Shown here: one piece after another, positions 37,256 to 48,990 of the stretch | How the letters are laid out: every line of letters starts with the position of its first letter | Position numbering within the stretch: the first letter of the stretch is position 1 | Assembly: GCF_008728515.1 (NCBI RefSeq) | Contig: NC_044986.1 | Span: 50,952,855 to 51,016,854 of the forward strand | Direction: 5' to 3' | DNA from: Papio anubis | Taxonomy: Eukaryota; Chordata; Mammalia; Primates; Cercopithecidae | DNA: 64,000 nucleotides | Translations under genes and position numbers: made by a program | The notes under the pieces: generated by a model | Told to the model about the DNA's origin: nothing | The model's database searches: none | The model's input: the letters and a program-made list of their open reading frames with translations, nothing else

Positions 37256-40035
37256 AACTGGTTGATAAAATTAACTAGTCTCAGATTAAGATATCTGGGA
37301 TCTAGAAGCACTGTCTATTTACTTAGCATGAGACACAGTTCTAACCATACTATTAAAAAACAAAAAAGATTCCAAGCAGCTCATCCCTGTAGCCTCAGAC
37401 TTCAGCTTACCTCTAATTAGTTAAACATTAGGGCAATGATTTTCTGCCTGTATCTTATAAAACGTCTTCATGTTGGTGGTAGAGTGAATGTGGAGGAAAA
37501 TAACTTTGTGGAGGTCATTCATGATATAAGATACCACGGAAAGCTTGAGTTTTCAGTTTAGGCTACAGAAAATGCAAATAAATAAACTACACAGTTGGTT
37601 TAAAATATTACTACAAGTAGGATTTTCCCCTGAAGGGAGGCTTGGTTTTGTCATGTTTTATGTTTGGTTTGTTAGGTTTTATTGTTGGCTTTATGTCTCT
37701 TGCTGATGGAAGTATGTGACGTCACCACAGGGCATAGAGAGGAGCAAGAATCAGTCCTAGTATCATAAGAGAAGGAGACTGGAGGCAATGTGAGAAATAA
37801 AAATATGGAGTTAAGAGGAGGTGTGTACAAAGAAAGAACTAGGGAGGGTGGAGAAGAGATACAATGTAATAGAAATGTCATCTTTTATTAAGGAAAAAAT
37901 ATGCTGTTTACAGTATAATATGAATCTTCTCATTATTTTACTCAAACTTCATTAAAATATCAATTTCTGGTTGATACGTTGTGCTTTTTAAGAGATACCA
38001 TGAAAGAGGACTTAGGTGGTTATTCTGGAATATGGATATTTACGATGAGTAAGATGTGAGCTGTGAGCTGTCCCGCCTTAAGACAATTGCTGCCCACATC
38101 TATACAACACTATTTCACTCCACCACCATACCAATCATTGAACGCTGGCTGCTCAGCAGGGTGTGGATGTGTACTTGACCACAGCCATAGTGGTTCTCTT
38201 GAGATGCAGACAGTTTCAACACTAAAAATGAGTTGACATTTAGGAGAAAGAAAGAACAATCTTGGTGGTATCCATTTGCAAAGGGGAAGTAGAACTTCAA
38301 GGAAATATTGGCACAAAAGCCAAGACTGCTTACAAGAGGATTACCTTATGTGGGTTAGAGGAGGATTTCAAGGATATGAGGTGCTCTCATCACAATAAAG
38401 CAGACATTCCCAATGGTCATAGAAGCAGGCAAACGAAAGGTGATGTAAACTTATATAAGACTTGAGTGGCTTCAGCTTAAGCATCCATCCAATTTCAGTA
38501 CATGGGTTCTTTTGCTGTTTCAAAGTTGTTTTTTTCTTTAAGTACTGTACATTTCCATATAAACTTTCATTCAGAGTTTTTACTTTTAAATAATTTCTGT
38601 AGCTGCCTTTTGTACTTATTTGAAGAATAATTGAAAAGAAAAAAAAAATCAGAAAATTAAAACAGATTTCTTTTTGCCAAAAGAAAGTATTGGTAATTTA
38701 TAGCAAAGCTAGAAATGAGGGCCTCTTAAGAATTTTCCAAAGTATGTCAGTTAGTAGCATGGGGTTTTAGATCTTTTCTTTACTGCAATCAGTCCTGCTG
38801 GAAATAAGAAGTCAGTTCAGAAGATCAGTAGAGTTGAGCTAGCAAAAGAATAAAAATCTTGAAAGGAGTTATTAATTATGTGCAGACGGAATCAGAAGAT
38901 ACCGGCCAAGACATTATGAAACAAGGAAGAAGTCAAGAGGAACTTTGAAATTGCCACATGCAAGATGCAAGTTCCTGTTATCCAATTTTGCACTCATCTT
39001 CTGATGCTAGAAAAGCAAATGAGAATGTTGCTAACACAAATGTTATATATTTGCACTGATCGAGATGGGTAAGTTCAACAAGGGAATCCAATCTCAGTGT
39101 GGCTTACTGATAAATGTCCATGCTTTGTGCTAGCCTAAGTTTCTAGTGTTGAGACACATTTTGTGTAGCTTCCTTATTTATATTACATTAACTAAGTATC
39201 TTGAGGATATGATGATTTCAGTAAATTTCACTCACACAATCCATTAATAGTCCCAGGGAGGGGATGGTTATCAGCAGCTATTGTTTCTCTGAATAAGTAT
39301 TATCAAACATTACTTTTCTGCTATATAAAAGCACTATGGAATGAAACCACAAAGTCTGTAGACAATGTTTTTGCACACTATAAAAATTTTATAAAATCAG
39401 GTGTCATTTCATTTACACTTTTGTTTCTGGTTAGTGTTTTTACTCTAATTTTGGAATAATATACGGTGGTAAATCATTGTGAAGTAACATTACATTCTCC
39501 TTAAAATTAGGATGTATTCAGGCATATTCATTATTTCAGTATTCATTAAATATAATTCTAAAAGAGTTTCTCTTTAAATATTTCTCTGCTCTTGACTGGT
39601 CGTATCGAATTTCACATTAATTACGGAAATAAATTTAAGAGTCCTTGATAATTGCAGACCAAATATATAGTTACAATTGTTGCTATTTATAAAGAGATTC
39701 AAGAACTCTAACCTACAATTTACATTAAGTTGAAACACCAAAGAAAAAATACTACACAAAAAACGCATGTTGGCAGTGCTGGTGGTACTACCAAAGGTGG
39801 ACTTGAGTCTCACTGCTTTACTGTTCCAGTCTATCTATTTCTTTTAAATAACTTATGCTGCTCGTGTGTGAAGGGATTTCTCCTTTTACTCACATATTTA
39901 CAACCTCTAATTCAGGAGACAGTTTAGAGACAGAGAATCTAATACCTTTTTAAGTTGCAGGACTATAAAAACAAAATAGGCTTCACTCCACTTTTCTAAG
40001 GCAACATTCTAGGAAAGGGTAAATACATTCATGAG
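37256..40035. other. Unique sequence
   Basis: No repeat or gene recognised. Overlapping short frames on both strands at 38110-38465 lack support. Confidence 0.5.
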
Positions 40036-41170
40036 TGTTAGACCTAATATCATAAAAATCCTAGAATAAAACCTAGGTAATACCATTCAGGACATAGGCA
40101 TGGGCAAGGACTTCATGTCTAAAACACCAAAAGCAATGGCAACAAAAGCCAAAATTGACAAATGGGACCTAATTAAACTAAGGAGCTTCTGCACAGCAAA
40201 AGCAACTACCAGCAGAGTGAACAGGCAACCTACAGAATGGGAGAACATTTTTGCAGTCTACTCATCTGACAAAGGGCTAATATCCAAAACCTACAAGAAC
40301 TCAAACAAATTTACAAGAAAAAATAAACAACTACATCAAAAGTGGGCAAAAGGATATGAACGAAGACATTTTCTCAAAAGCATTCATACAGCCCGGCAGA
40401 CACATGAAAAATGCTCATCACTGGCCATCAGAGAAATGCAAATCAAAACCACAATGAGATACCATCACACCAGTTAGAATGGCAATCATTAAAAGTCAGG
40501 AAACAACAGGTGCGCTGCGGAAGGATGTGGAGAAATAGAACACTTTTACACCCGTTGTAAACTATGGATTCAACCATTATGGAAAAGCAGTATGGCGATT
40601 CATCAAGGATCTAACTAAATACCATATGACCCAACCATCCATTACTGGGTATATACCCAAAAGATTATAAATCATGCTGCTATAAAGACACATGCCGTAT
40701 GTTTATTGCAACACCTACTCTAATAGCAAGACTTGGAATCAACCCAAATGTCCATCAATGACAGACTGGATTAAACATAACTATATACACCGTAGGATAC
40801 TATGCGTATAAAAAGGATGAGTTTGTGTCCTTTGTACGGACATGGATGCAGCTGGAAATCACCATTCTCAGCAAACTATCACAAGAACAGAAAACCAAAC
40901 ACCGCATGTTCTCACTCATAGGTGGGAACTGAACAATGAGATCACTTGGAAACCGAAAGGGGAACATCACACACCAGGGCCTATTGTGGGGAACGGGGAG
41001 GGGGGAGGGAAGGCATTGGGAGTTATAACTGATGTAAACAACAAGTTGATGAGTGCTGACGAGTTGATGGCTGCAGCACACCAACATGGCACATGTATAC
41101 ATATGTAACAAACCTGCACATTGTGCACATGTACCCTAGAACTTAAAGTATAAAAAAAAAAAAAAAAAAA
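40036..41170 (+). mobile_element. L1PA 3' fragment with poly-A
   Basis: 5'-truncated L1: gtgttagacctaatatcata, ggacataggcatgggcaagg, gaaatgcaaatcaaaaccac, then the 3' UTR with gggaacggggaggggggagg and ctagaacttaaagtataaaa and a ~19-A tail. Flanks aaatacattcatga and aaatacactacaatga may be a degraded target duplication. Unusually many small indels relative to the L1PA consensus (e.g. ggtgcgctgcggaaggatg, cacccgttgtaaactatgg). Open frames at 40100-40477 and 40800-41111 derive from it. Confidence 0.95.
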
Positions 41171-42527
41171 GAGAGAGAAAAATACACTACAATGAAATAA
41201 GTAACCTAGGTTGCTGACCAGAACCCTGCATTGAGGATAAAGCCAAATTCTTTATAACCTCAACTCTGTCAGAGTTGGTAGTAATCAGGACTAGGATTCA
41301 GTAATAAGCACTTTAATATATATATTTATATCTACCTCTCTTCCTATGGATATAGCATTTCTCCCCCTTTCTGTTGAATGCAGCACCCTGATTATTTCCT
41401 ACTGTGTGATGCTCTGGCTGGTATGTTAATCAAGAGGCCTGCCTTCCCTAGCCAAAATGTGAATACAGCAGAGAGTTAGCAGAGTGTAAGTGAATCCTAA
41501 TGTCATTCTCAATAGTTTGAAGTGTGAGTACAATGACACAAGAATGAGAAAAATAAATGGACTTCATTCATTCAATTGGTGGTGCTCTATCGACATTGTT
41601 GATTTGTGCTTCCTACATAGACCCCTGAGGCTTTACTGCAGCATTTTTATAAACTAGTCTCATTCTCAAACCTTCTCAATAGTTGTATGGGCTAATATCC
41701 TCCAGAAAACATCCTTGTATGATTAAATTAGCCACTATTTGTTTATGTTCATGACTACAGAGTCATAATTTATAGCACATAGCAAGCATATAAGAAATAT
41801 TTGCACTTATTCCCATAAACAGCAGTGGTAAATTCTACATTGTTTAGCTCTTTGCGGTGGTTTGCTTGAATTCTATATAGAATTACAAAATGTTCCCCAG
41901 AGAAGTTCTCAAATAATTCTTGCTGTCATTCATGTAAGATAAGTAAGACAGTACTTCGTGTAAGGTGCCACACAGAAGTTTTAGGGAATACTTGACCACT
42001 TTTGAGCATGCCAGCAGGAAAGCCCTCACCACAAAGAGGATATATTTTAAGAGAAAGAGAGAAGTGCGCCAATCAGTTTTGATAGCTTGTATGCAATGGA
42101 CGGTTATTAGTCTGAGCTCCAATGTAAATACAAAAATCTTTGGGACATGGTGAGATGTCAGCATTAGCTAGTTGTGGGTCAATTGTTTACTGCAAAATCT
42201 GCAAGACTTGGGAATCAGGAGAACTGTTTGTTCTCAAAAGGAGATGTGAAACCCGAAATATCTCCCTTGAGGATGGGATTTTTTAATGCATTATTCTTCA
42301 TACTTTTCACTAAAATCTATGTAATATTTATTTCATAATCAACATAATCTGACAAAAATGAGCTGTTCCTCATAATAGTGAGACATTCTGGGAAACATTT
42401 TGAGGAAGGAAAGCTTAGGAAAACACTATCAAGTTTCTCGCCAAAAAGTAGAGCTCGAAACATCAGGATTTGAGATGTGAATAAAAACGAGGCATTTTTT
42501 ACACTCATCAGGTGATAAAGCAATTGT

Positions 42528-42563
<36 letters not shown>

Positions 42564-42960
42564 GAAAATTCTAGAATAGAAATTATCTTTTAACAAATGA
42601 GAACAAATTACTTTGGAGATATTTGGTAGCTTCCTTAATCACAGTAGCTTTGAATGATATAGATGCCCGATTGTCAACAGAGATCAAAACTAAATCGGAA
42701 ACTTAAAATGGTCCAATAAAATGTAAACTCCTTAGAAAAACAGCATTGCTATAAAGTCTCCAATACAGTAATGTGGGAGTAAATGACATGCACAGCCTAT
42801 GGTAAGGGATAATAAGAACTTCAATATGGAAAAGTTTACCTTAGATCCTACTTTATCACCTCTACCTAAGCCACTTTTTAAAGAAATATCATCAATAGTT
42901 CATACCATAAAACATTTGGGACCTAGTCCAAGTGAGAAAAGTCAAATATATTTATATATG
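41171..42960. other. Unique sequence with a GAAAA microsatellite
   Basis: (AAAAG)n is at 42528-42568. A weak L2-tail-like piece (tagcacatagcaagcata, near 41775) is possible. No gene seen. Confidence 0.5.
42528..42568. repeat. Poly-A / (AAAAG)n microsatellite
   Basis: About 16 A followed by five GAAAA units. Confidence 0.92.
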
Positions 42961-43160
42961 TGTTTTGACTTTTTAAAAAAATATTTATTTTTTGTTATAC
43001 TTTAAAAGGTTCTGGGGTACATGTGCAGAACGTGCAGGTTTGTTACATAGGTATACAGTTGCTATGGTGGTTTGCTGCACCCATCAACCCATCATCTACA
43101 TTAGGTATTTCTCCTAATGCTATCCCTCCCCTAGCCCACTACCCACTGACAGGCCCTAAA
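42961..43160 (-). mobile_element. Short L1PA 3'-end insertion with TSD
   Basis: Reverse-complement L1 3' end: ttgttatactttaaaaggtt, ctggggtacatgtgcagaac, tgcaggtttgttacataggt and ccatcaacccatcatctaca. Flanks tcaaatatatttatatatg (42942-42960) and tcaaatatattttatatg (43161-43178) are a near-perfect target-site duplication. About 200 bp. Confidence 0.92.
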
Positions 43161-43178
43161 TCAAATATATTTTATATG

Positions 43179-44029
43179 ACATCCATAGTACTCACAAAAT
43201 TTAATACATCTATGTAGACATTGTCAAATATAGGAAGACACTTACCATATTTCTTTGAATATACTGACCCTTTTTTATATATTAATGCCTGTGAGATAAT
43301 AGTGTACTTATCATCAAAGTACATTTACATTTACTGTAAGTTTATTTTCTACTGAAATACGATTATAAAATTGATACTCTACAACTGATGAAAAGCTAGT
43401 TATTGAAATGAAGTCACTCTAATGAATCAGTAACACTAACATAGTTTTCCAATAAACATACTATGAATTACTCAGCCTATGGAAAAAATGTTTTGAATAA
43501 AAATTATTATTTTCTAAATATCCGAACTATAAGATATTAGTTCTCTAAATCTATCTTTTTTTTTTTCTTTTCACTGGATTTGAATATCATAGCTCACTAA
43601 ACATCTTTACAATTTGCTTCCTCTAAACACATTCTTTCTTCTGGAAATAAAATGGTGCTTTGAAAGAATATTACGAATAGGAAGAAATATTTCAAACACA
43701 AGGTTCCTGCTTTCAATTACCTAACAGCTGGTACTATGTGTTTACATTTAGAAAGACAAAACCTTACAAAGATATATTATGCTTTATCAAGTAATTTAGA
43801 TTTGTCACAGTACAAGAAAAACCCATTGGCAAATAATTCAAACAGGCTTGTAAGTCTTAGAGATAAGGGGCTTTAAAAAAAAGCAATATACATTCTTTAA
43901 TAAGCAAAGTTATGAGACAGATCTGTAAAACAGAATTGAGAAACCTTTCAAAGTATTCTATACAGAACAGATGATTTAGTAACCTACTGTGAAAAGAACT
44001 ATTGAAAAACCACAATTTACATTGCAGTA
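43179..44029. other. AT-rich unique sequence
   Basis: Nothing recognised apart from a short poly-T run (43556-43570). Confidence 0.5.
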
Positions 44030-44150
44030 GTTCACTTAAAACTCTGTGAACCTCAGTTTCTATATCTTTAAAATTAGGCTCATAATGCCTACGTAAGTGT
44101 TGTGAAATGCTCAGAAATATAAACTAAAATCAATGCTATTGTTTTCCTGT
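44030..44150 (+). mobile_element. MIR SINE relic
   Basis: cacttaaaactctgtgaacc, tcagtttctatatctttaaa and ataatgcctacgtaagtgtt parallel the MIR core (cttaacctctctgtgcctcagtttcctcatctgtaaaatgg). Confidence 0.65.
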
Positions 44151-45164
44151 TATCTAGCAAAGAGTATGGCTCCAACTGTATGTGTCAAATAATGTAAAAT
44201 GTAAAAGTACTAACCTACCAAATCTGTTCTATTTCTAATTGATTACAGAAGAATTCATTAACTTTAGTACCCAGAATGTCTATTATCTCTCAATTGGTTT
44301 CTCCCTTCAGGCTGATTTTTTGGCTAATATCTTTGGTGCTGAGATAATCTGAAAGAGAACCCCATCTCCTTTAGCGGCAGAGCTGGCACAAGCTTATACG
44401 TGACCCCAGGGACCTAAGAACTAGCCCACCAAGCCTGCTACCACTGGAGTCCCCATCACATCCAGTGGTGGTACTGCCACACACAGGAGAGTTGGCCATC
44501 CCAACATCTTTCTCTCCAGCAAGGCCTCACCACTGCCTTTACAAACAACTGTAGTCTATGCTACCAAGACACTCACACACACCACTGATATTAAAATCAG
44601 ATAAATCATATGAAGACTATACTACTGTGCCCACCAGAACCCAAGCCAAAGCACTCTACCAAACCAACACTCTAGGACACATCTATAGGAAAAAAGTCTT
44701 TTCTTGTAAAAGCTACTCCATAAAACTGGAAAAAGAAACTATTCAGCCAGTTGCACAGATATCAGTGGAGGGATACAAATCAGGTAAATGCAAGGAAACA
44801 TGACACTCTCAAAGGAACATAATAATTTTCCAGTAAAAGAACCCACCTCTAAAAGGATATCTATGGAATGCTTGAAAAAGAATAATAATAATTAACAAAG
44901 AAACAGTTAGATACAAGAAAACACAGAAAAAATGTTTAAATAATAAGAAAAGTAATTTATTATCTGAATGAGAAATTCGACAAAAAGATAGGTATCATGA
45001 GAAAAAATTAAGCAGAAACTCTGGAACTGGAAAATTCAGTGACTGAAATTATAAATACTACTGAGGGCTTTAACTGTAAAGTAGATGAAGGAGAAGAAGG
45101 AAATTTTTGACTTGAAGACATCTTTTGAAATAACCTTATCAAACAAGGAGAAAGAAATGAAGAA

Positions 45165-45744
45165 CTAGAGATGTACCATATGACCCAGCCATCCCATTAC
45201 TGGGGATATACCCAAAGGATTATAAATTATGCTGCTATAAAGACACACGCACACGTATGTTTATTGCAGTACTACTCACAATAGCAAAGACTTGGAATCA
45301 ACCCAAATGTCCATCAGTGACAGACTGGATTAAGAAAATGTGGCACATATACACCATGGAATACTATGCAGCCACAAAAAAGGATGAGTTTGTGTCCTTT
45401 GTAGAGACATGGATGCAGCTGGAAACCATCATTCTCAGCAAACTATCACAAGAACAGAAAACCAAACACCGCATGTTCTCACTCATAGGTGGGAACTGAA
45501 CAATGAGATCACTTGGACTCGGGAAGGGGAACATCACACACCGGGGCCTATCATGGGGAAGGGGTAGGGGGGAGGGATTGCATTGGGAGTTATACCTGAT
45601 GTAAATGACGAGTTGATGGGTGCTGATGAGTTGATGGGTGCAGCACAGCAACATGGCACATGTATACATATGTAACAAACCTGCACGTTATGCACATGTA
45701 CCCTATAACTTAAAGGATAATAATAATAAAAAACAAATAAAAAA
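45165..45744 (+). mobile_element. Young L1PA 3' insertion with perfect TSD
   Basis: 5'-truncated L1: ctagagatgtaccatatgac, tatacccaaaggattataaa, gacatggatgcagctggaaa, ggaaggggtaggggggaggg, then cctataacttaaaggataat and an A-rich tail. The 14-nt target duplication aaagaaatgaagaa is at 45151-45164 and 45745-45758. Inserted into the older L1. Flanking open frames (45257-45797) come from it. Confidence 0.95.
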
Positions 45745-46053
45745 AAAGAAATGAAGAAGAAATGATGAAAAGTAAAAAAAGAAAACAAATTAAACATAAT
45801 AAAGCCTGTGAGACATATGTAACATTATTAAGCAAATTAATATTTGCATTATGAAGTTTCTGATGAAGATGAAACATAAAAATTCATATAAAACCTGCTT
45901 AATAAAGTAAGACCTGAAAACTTCCCAAGTCTTCAGAGAGATAATGGACTTCCAGAGTCAGAAAGATTAAATATTCCCTAATAGATACAATGCATAGGGT
46001 TTTCTTACCGATACTTACAGTAAAACTATTAAAAATAAAAGACAAAGAGAATT

Positions 46054-46684
46054 ATGGATACTGGAGTCTCCAAAGCAGGGAGGGTGGGAGGCAAATGAGA
46101 GAGATAAAAAGCCGTATATTGGGTACAGTCTTCATCACTCTGGTGATGGGTGCACTAAAATCTCACACTTTACCAATTGTGTTAATCTGTTTTCATAATG
46201 CTATAAACAACTACCCAAGACTGGGAAATTTACGAAGAAGAGTTTTAATTGACTCACATTTCATCCTGGCTAGGGAGGCCTCAGGAAACTTACAATCATG
46301 GCAGAAGGCAAAGGGGAAGCAAGGTACCTTATTCACGTGGCGGCAGGAAGGAGAAGTGTTGAGTGAAGGGGGAAGAATCCCTTATTACACCATCAGGTCC
46401 TGTGGGAACTCACTCACTATCATGAGAACAGCATACAGGAAACTGCCCCCAAGATTTAATTAGCCCCACCTAGTCTCTTCCTTGACACATGGGGGTTATA
46501 GGGACTATGAAGTTAACAATTCAAGATTAGATTTGGTTGAGGACACAAGGCCTAACCATATCACCACTATACAATTTATCCATGTAACCAAAGACCACTT
46601 GTACACCTAAAGCTACTGAAATTTAAAAAAATTAAAAAAAAATTAATGAAAAGATCTTAAAAGAATTAAAAAAAAAAAAAAAAA
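46054..46684 (+). mobile_element. L1M 3' UTR insertion with poly-A, itself interrupted
   Basis: ggagggtgggaggcaaatga, ccgtatattgggtacagtct, gtgatgggtgcactaaaatc, then (LTR 46180-46563) atttatccatgtaaccaaag and ccacttgtacacctaaagct, and a long A tail (46668-46684). It is an L1 3' end inserted in the older L1 ORF1 region; agaatta-like sequence on both sides may be the target duplication. Confidence 0.8.
46180..46563 (-). mobile_element. Solo LTR, THE1/MST type (ERVL-MaLR)
   Basis: Reverse-complement MaLR LTR, from tgttaatctgttttcataat through acccaagactgggaaattta, acaatcatggcagaaggcaa, ggggaagcaaggtacc, ccatcaggtcctgtgggaac and ggacacaaggcctaaccata to tca. About 384 bp, with TG...CA ends. No internal region. 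It lies inside the L1 3' UTR insertion, so it is younger than that insertion. The 157-codon plus frame (45990-46463) is an artefact of this stack. Confidence 0.92.
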
Positions 46685-47020
46685 CAGCAAGAGAAAAGTA
46701 TCTAGTCACATGTAAGGTAATTTTTACCAGACTAAGAGCAGGTTTCTCAGTAGAAATAGAACAAGCCAGGAATAATGGCATAATAGACTCAAAGTGCTGA
46801 AAGAAAAAAAAAATTGTTCAAAAATACTATGTCCAGCAAAGCTACTGTTTAGCCATGAAAAAGAAGTAAAGTCTTTCCTATACAAGCAAAAACTGAGAAT
46901 CAATTAATCACCACTAGATTGGCCTGAAAATAAATTCTTAAGGTAGTCCTACATCTGGAAAGAAATAGATGATATGTAACATCGTGAAATCATGCAAAAG
47001 TAGAATTAGCGATGGGGAAA

Positions 47021-48914
47021 AATGTAATCCAGGGAAAATTGTGGTGCTATGATCAGAAGGGGAACATAAATACTGGGGAAAAGGCAATATATATTTGCAT
47101 AACTCTGCATAATCATATAATATGTTACCGCTTTTTGTTTTGTTTATATCTTTATACATGCTGGTTTTGGTCTTGAATAATCTGAAGATGAATCTACGTG
47201 AATGAATTAATTTTTATATATTTTATTTTTTCTACCTCCGACTTCACCCAGCTCCCAACCCCCATTGCATACTGAACCCATTAATGGCTTCATTTCTATC
47301 ATGTCAGTCATCAGTCCTTCTCTAAGCCCCAAGACACTCCTGAGCGAGGTAGGAAGTGGGCCTGCATTTCAGAATGGAACACAGAGTTCATCTACCCGAT
47401 ATGACCCAAATATCAGGTCAGAAGATGATACAGAGCAGGTAAAACACAAAAAGGAAAGACAGCGTAAAGTCAGTTCAATTTTATAAAAATGCCTTTCTTT
47501 TTCATTCTTCTTGGAAAATAACTTCTTGTTCTCAAACTTTTGGTGGTCAAAAAAATATAAATAAATAAATAAATAAATAACTGTTCATTTTTTTCTTTCG
47601 GATACATAGAAGCATACAGCCTGCCTCAACATTTTTTTTTCTTTATTGTTCTACCTAGCTGCATACCTCAGAATTAATACCAAAATAAAATGTATTTCGT
47701 TTTTCTTTCACAATCACCTCCTCCTTTCTTAAGCTTAATATTTTAACCCTCTAATTAACTCCCAAGTAGGGTAATACTTAAGAAGCGTTATGTATACCAT
47801 TTCTGAGAGACTATTTAAGAAACAACCCCTAGAGTTATTCCTTGCACAGATTTGATGAGTGTCCTGATCCCCTTTTGATCTGAATTAATTAACGTTCCCG
47901 AGGGAGTGCTGATTTTCCAGCATTCTTCAACCTTTGACGCAGAATCTCAAAATTCCCTTGTACAATAACCTTGGGTAACAACATGAATACAAATGGCTGT
48001 TCAGATTTCAAGACCTTCTATTCTAATTCTTTGTAAACTTAGGCTGAGACAAGGGGAAAAAAGCATGTATTTCCCTGGATAAATCTTAAATTCTGCCATC
48101 AGAGTTAAGATTTACCTTCATCTGTCTCTTCAGAGACACAGATTTTTTAAAAGGCATCCTATGCTTGACTCTAAATCCTCATTTATATCTTAATCTCCAT
48201 CTAGAGATGGGGCACCTCAGGGAAGTCCCAGGGATCGCCATCAGCTCCCCCTTCTCCCTAACACGTTGTTAAAGTTTCCTTTTTCATAAATAATTTATTG
48301 AGTTCCTAGAGCTATAGACTGAAGTGTTTATTTTGGATTCTATATTTTTTTCATTCAATACATGTATCGAGTGTCCACATTTATGATATAATATGCACTT
48401 ACACTTCTCCAGGTGTAGTAATATAAGAAATTGTACTGATTGGTGCAATTACTGAAAGTGAAAGTCCCATAATCACCATCAGTTATAATTCTGTGCTTTT
48501 AGAATGTATGACATAAAACTGGCAGCTTGTTGAGAGCATAGCAGTCATGCTCTCATCTATATATCAATGCTAGGAAATATTTTAAGAGAATAATATCATC
48601 TGAGGAGTCCATAAAGTCTCGAATGTAGCTTTTGAATGAATCATATATGACATTATAATCAGCAAGAACAGGCACATCATTCTATTACTTCACTCTATTC
48701 CACCAGTTAAAGTTGGAGCTTCTAGAAGAAGATCTTTCATATACAAGACTTTTCCAAAATAACAGATAAAAACATAGACACAATCGTCCCCAAAATATTT
48801 TTTTTTGGACAATTCAGGCAAGTTATTTTTCAAGTATCCATGATAATGCTCTGTTTAGAGAAATCAAAGACATGAAGCACAGATTATTCACAAGAAACAG
48901 CTGTTTTGAGAAAC
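47021..48914. other. AT-rich unique sequence
   Basis: (AAAT)n is at 47549-47580. A possible L2 tail relic on the plus strand lies near 48500-48645 (gaatgtatgacataaaac ... gaatgtagcttttgaatgaa). Nothing else recognised. Confidence 0.5.
47549..47580. repeat. (AAAT)n microsatellite
   Basis: About seven AAAT units after a short A run. Confidence 0.92.
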
Positions 48915-48990
48915 GAATCTGATTTATTCATTTAATAAATATTTTTTGGCACCACGCAGGTCAGTACTGTTGGGAATATAGTCATAAGAA
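48915..48990 (-). mobile_element. L2 3'-end relic
   Basis: gatttattcatttaataaat, attttttggcaccacgcagg and tcagtactgttgggaatata resemble the reverse-complement L2 tail (attcattcaacaaatatttattgagcacc...). Weak. Confidence 0.45.

Larger units (their letters stand above)
44290..47020 (+). mobile_element. Old L1 (L1M-type) 5' UTR/ORF1 region, host of nested insertions
   Basis: Host segments are 44290-45164, 45745-46053 and 46685-47020. Matches to old L1 5' UTR/ORF1 include attcagccagttgcacagat, gaaaacttcccaagtcttca, attaaaaataaaagacaaag, then after the interruption agcaagagaaaagtatctag, actcaaagtgctgaaagaaa and atgtccagcaaagctactg. The ORF1 frame is destroyed. The sequence is continuous across both insertions (…gacaaagagaatt | …cagcaagagaaaag), which is what shows that they are insertions. 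The exact 5' limit is uncertain. Confidence 0.75.

Noticed and set aside
45990..46463. 157-codon plus-strand frame
   Set aside because: Crosses an L1M ORF1 remnant, an L1 3' UTR and a MaLR LTR; a chance frame across three repeats.
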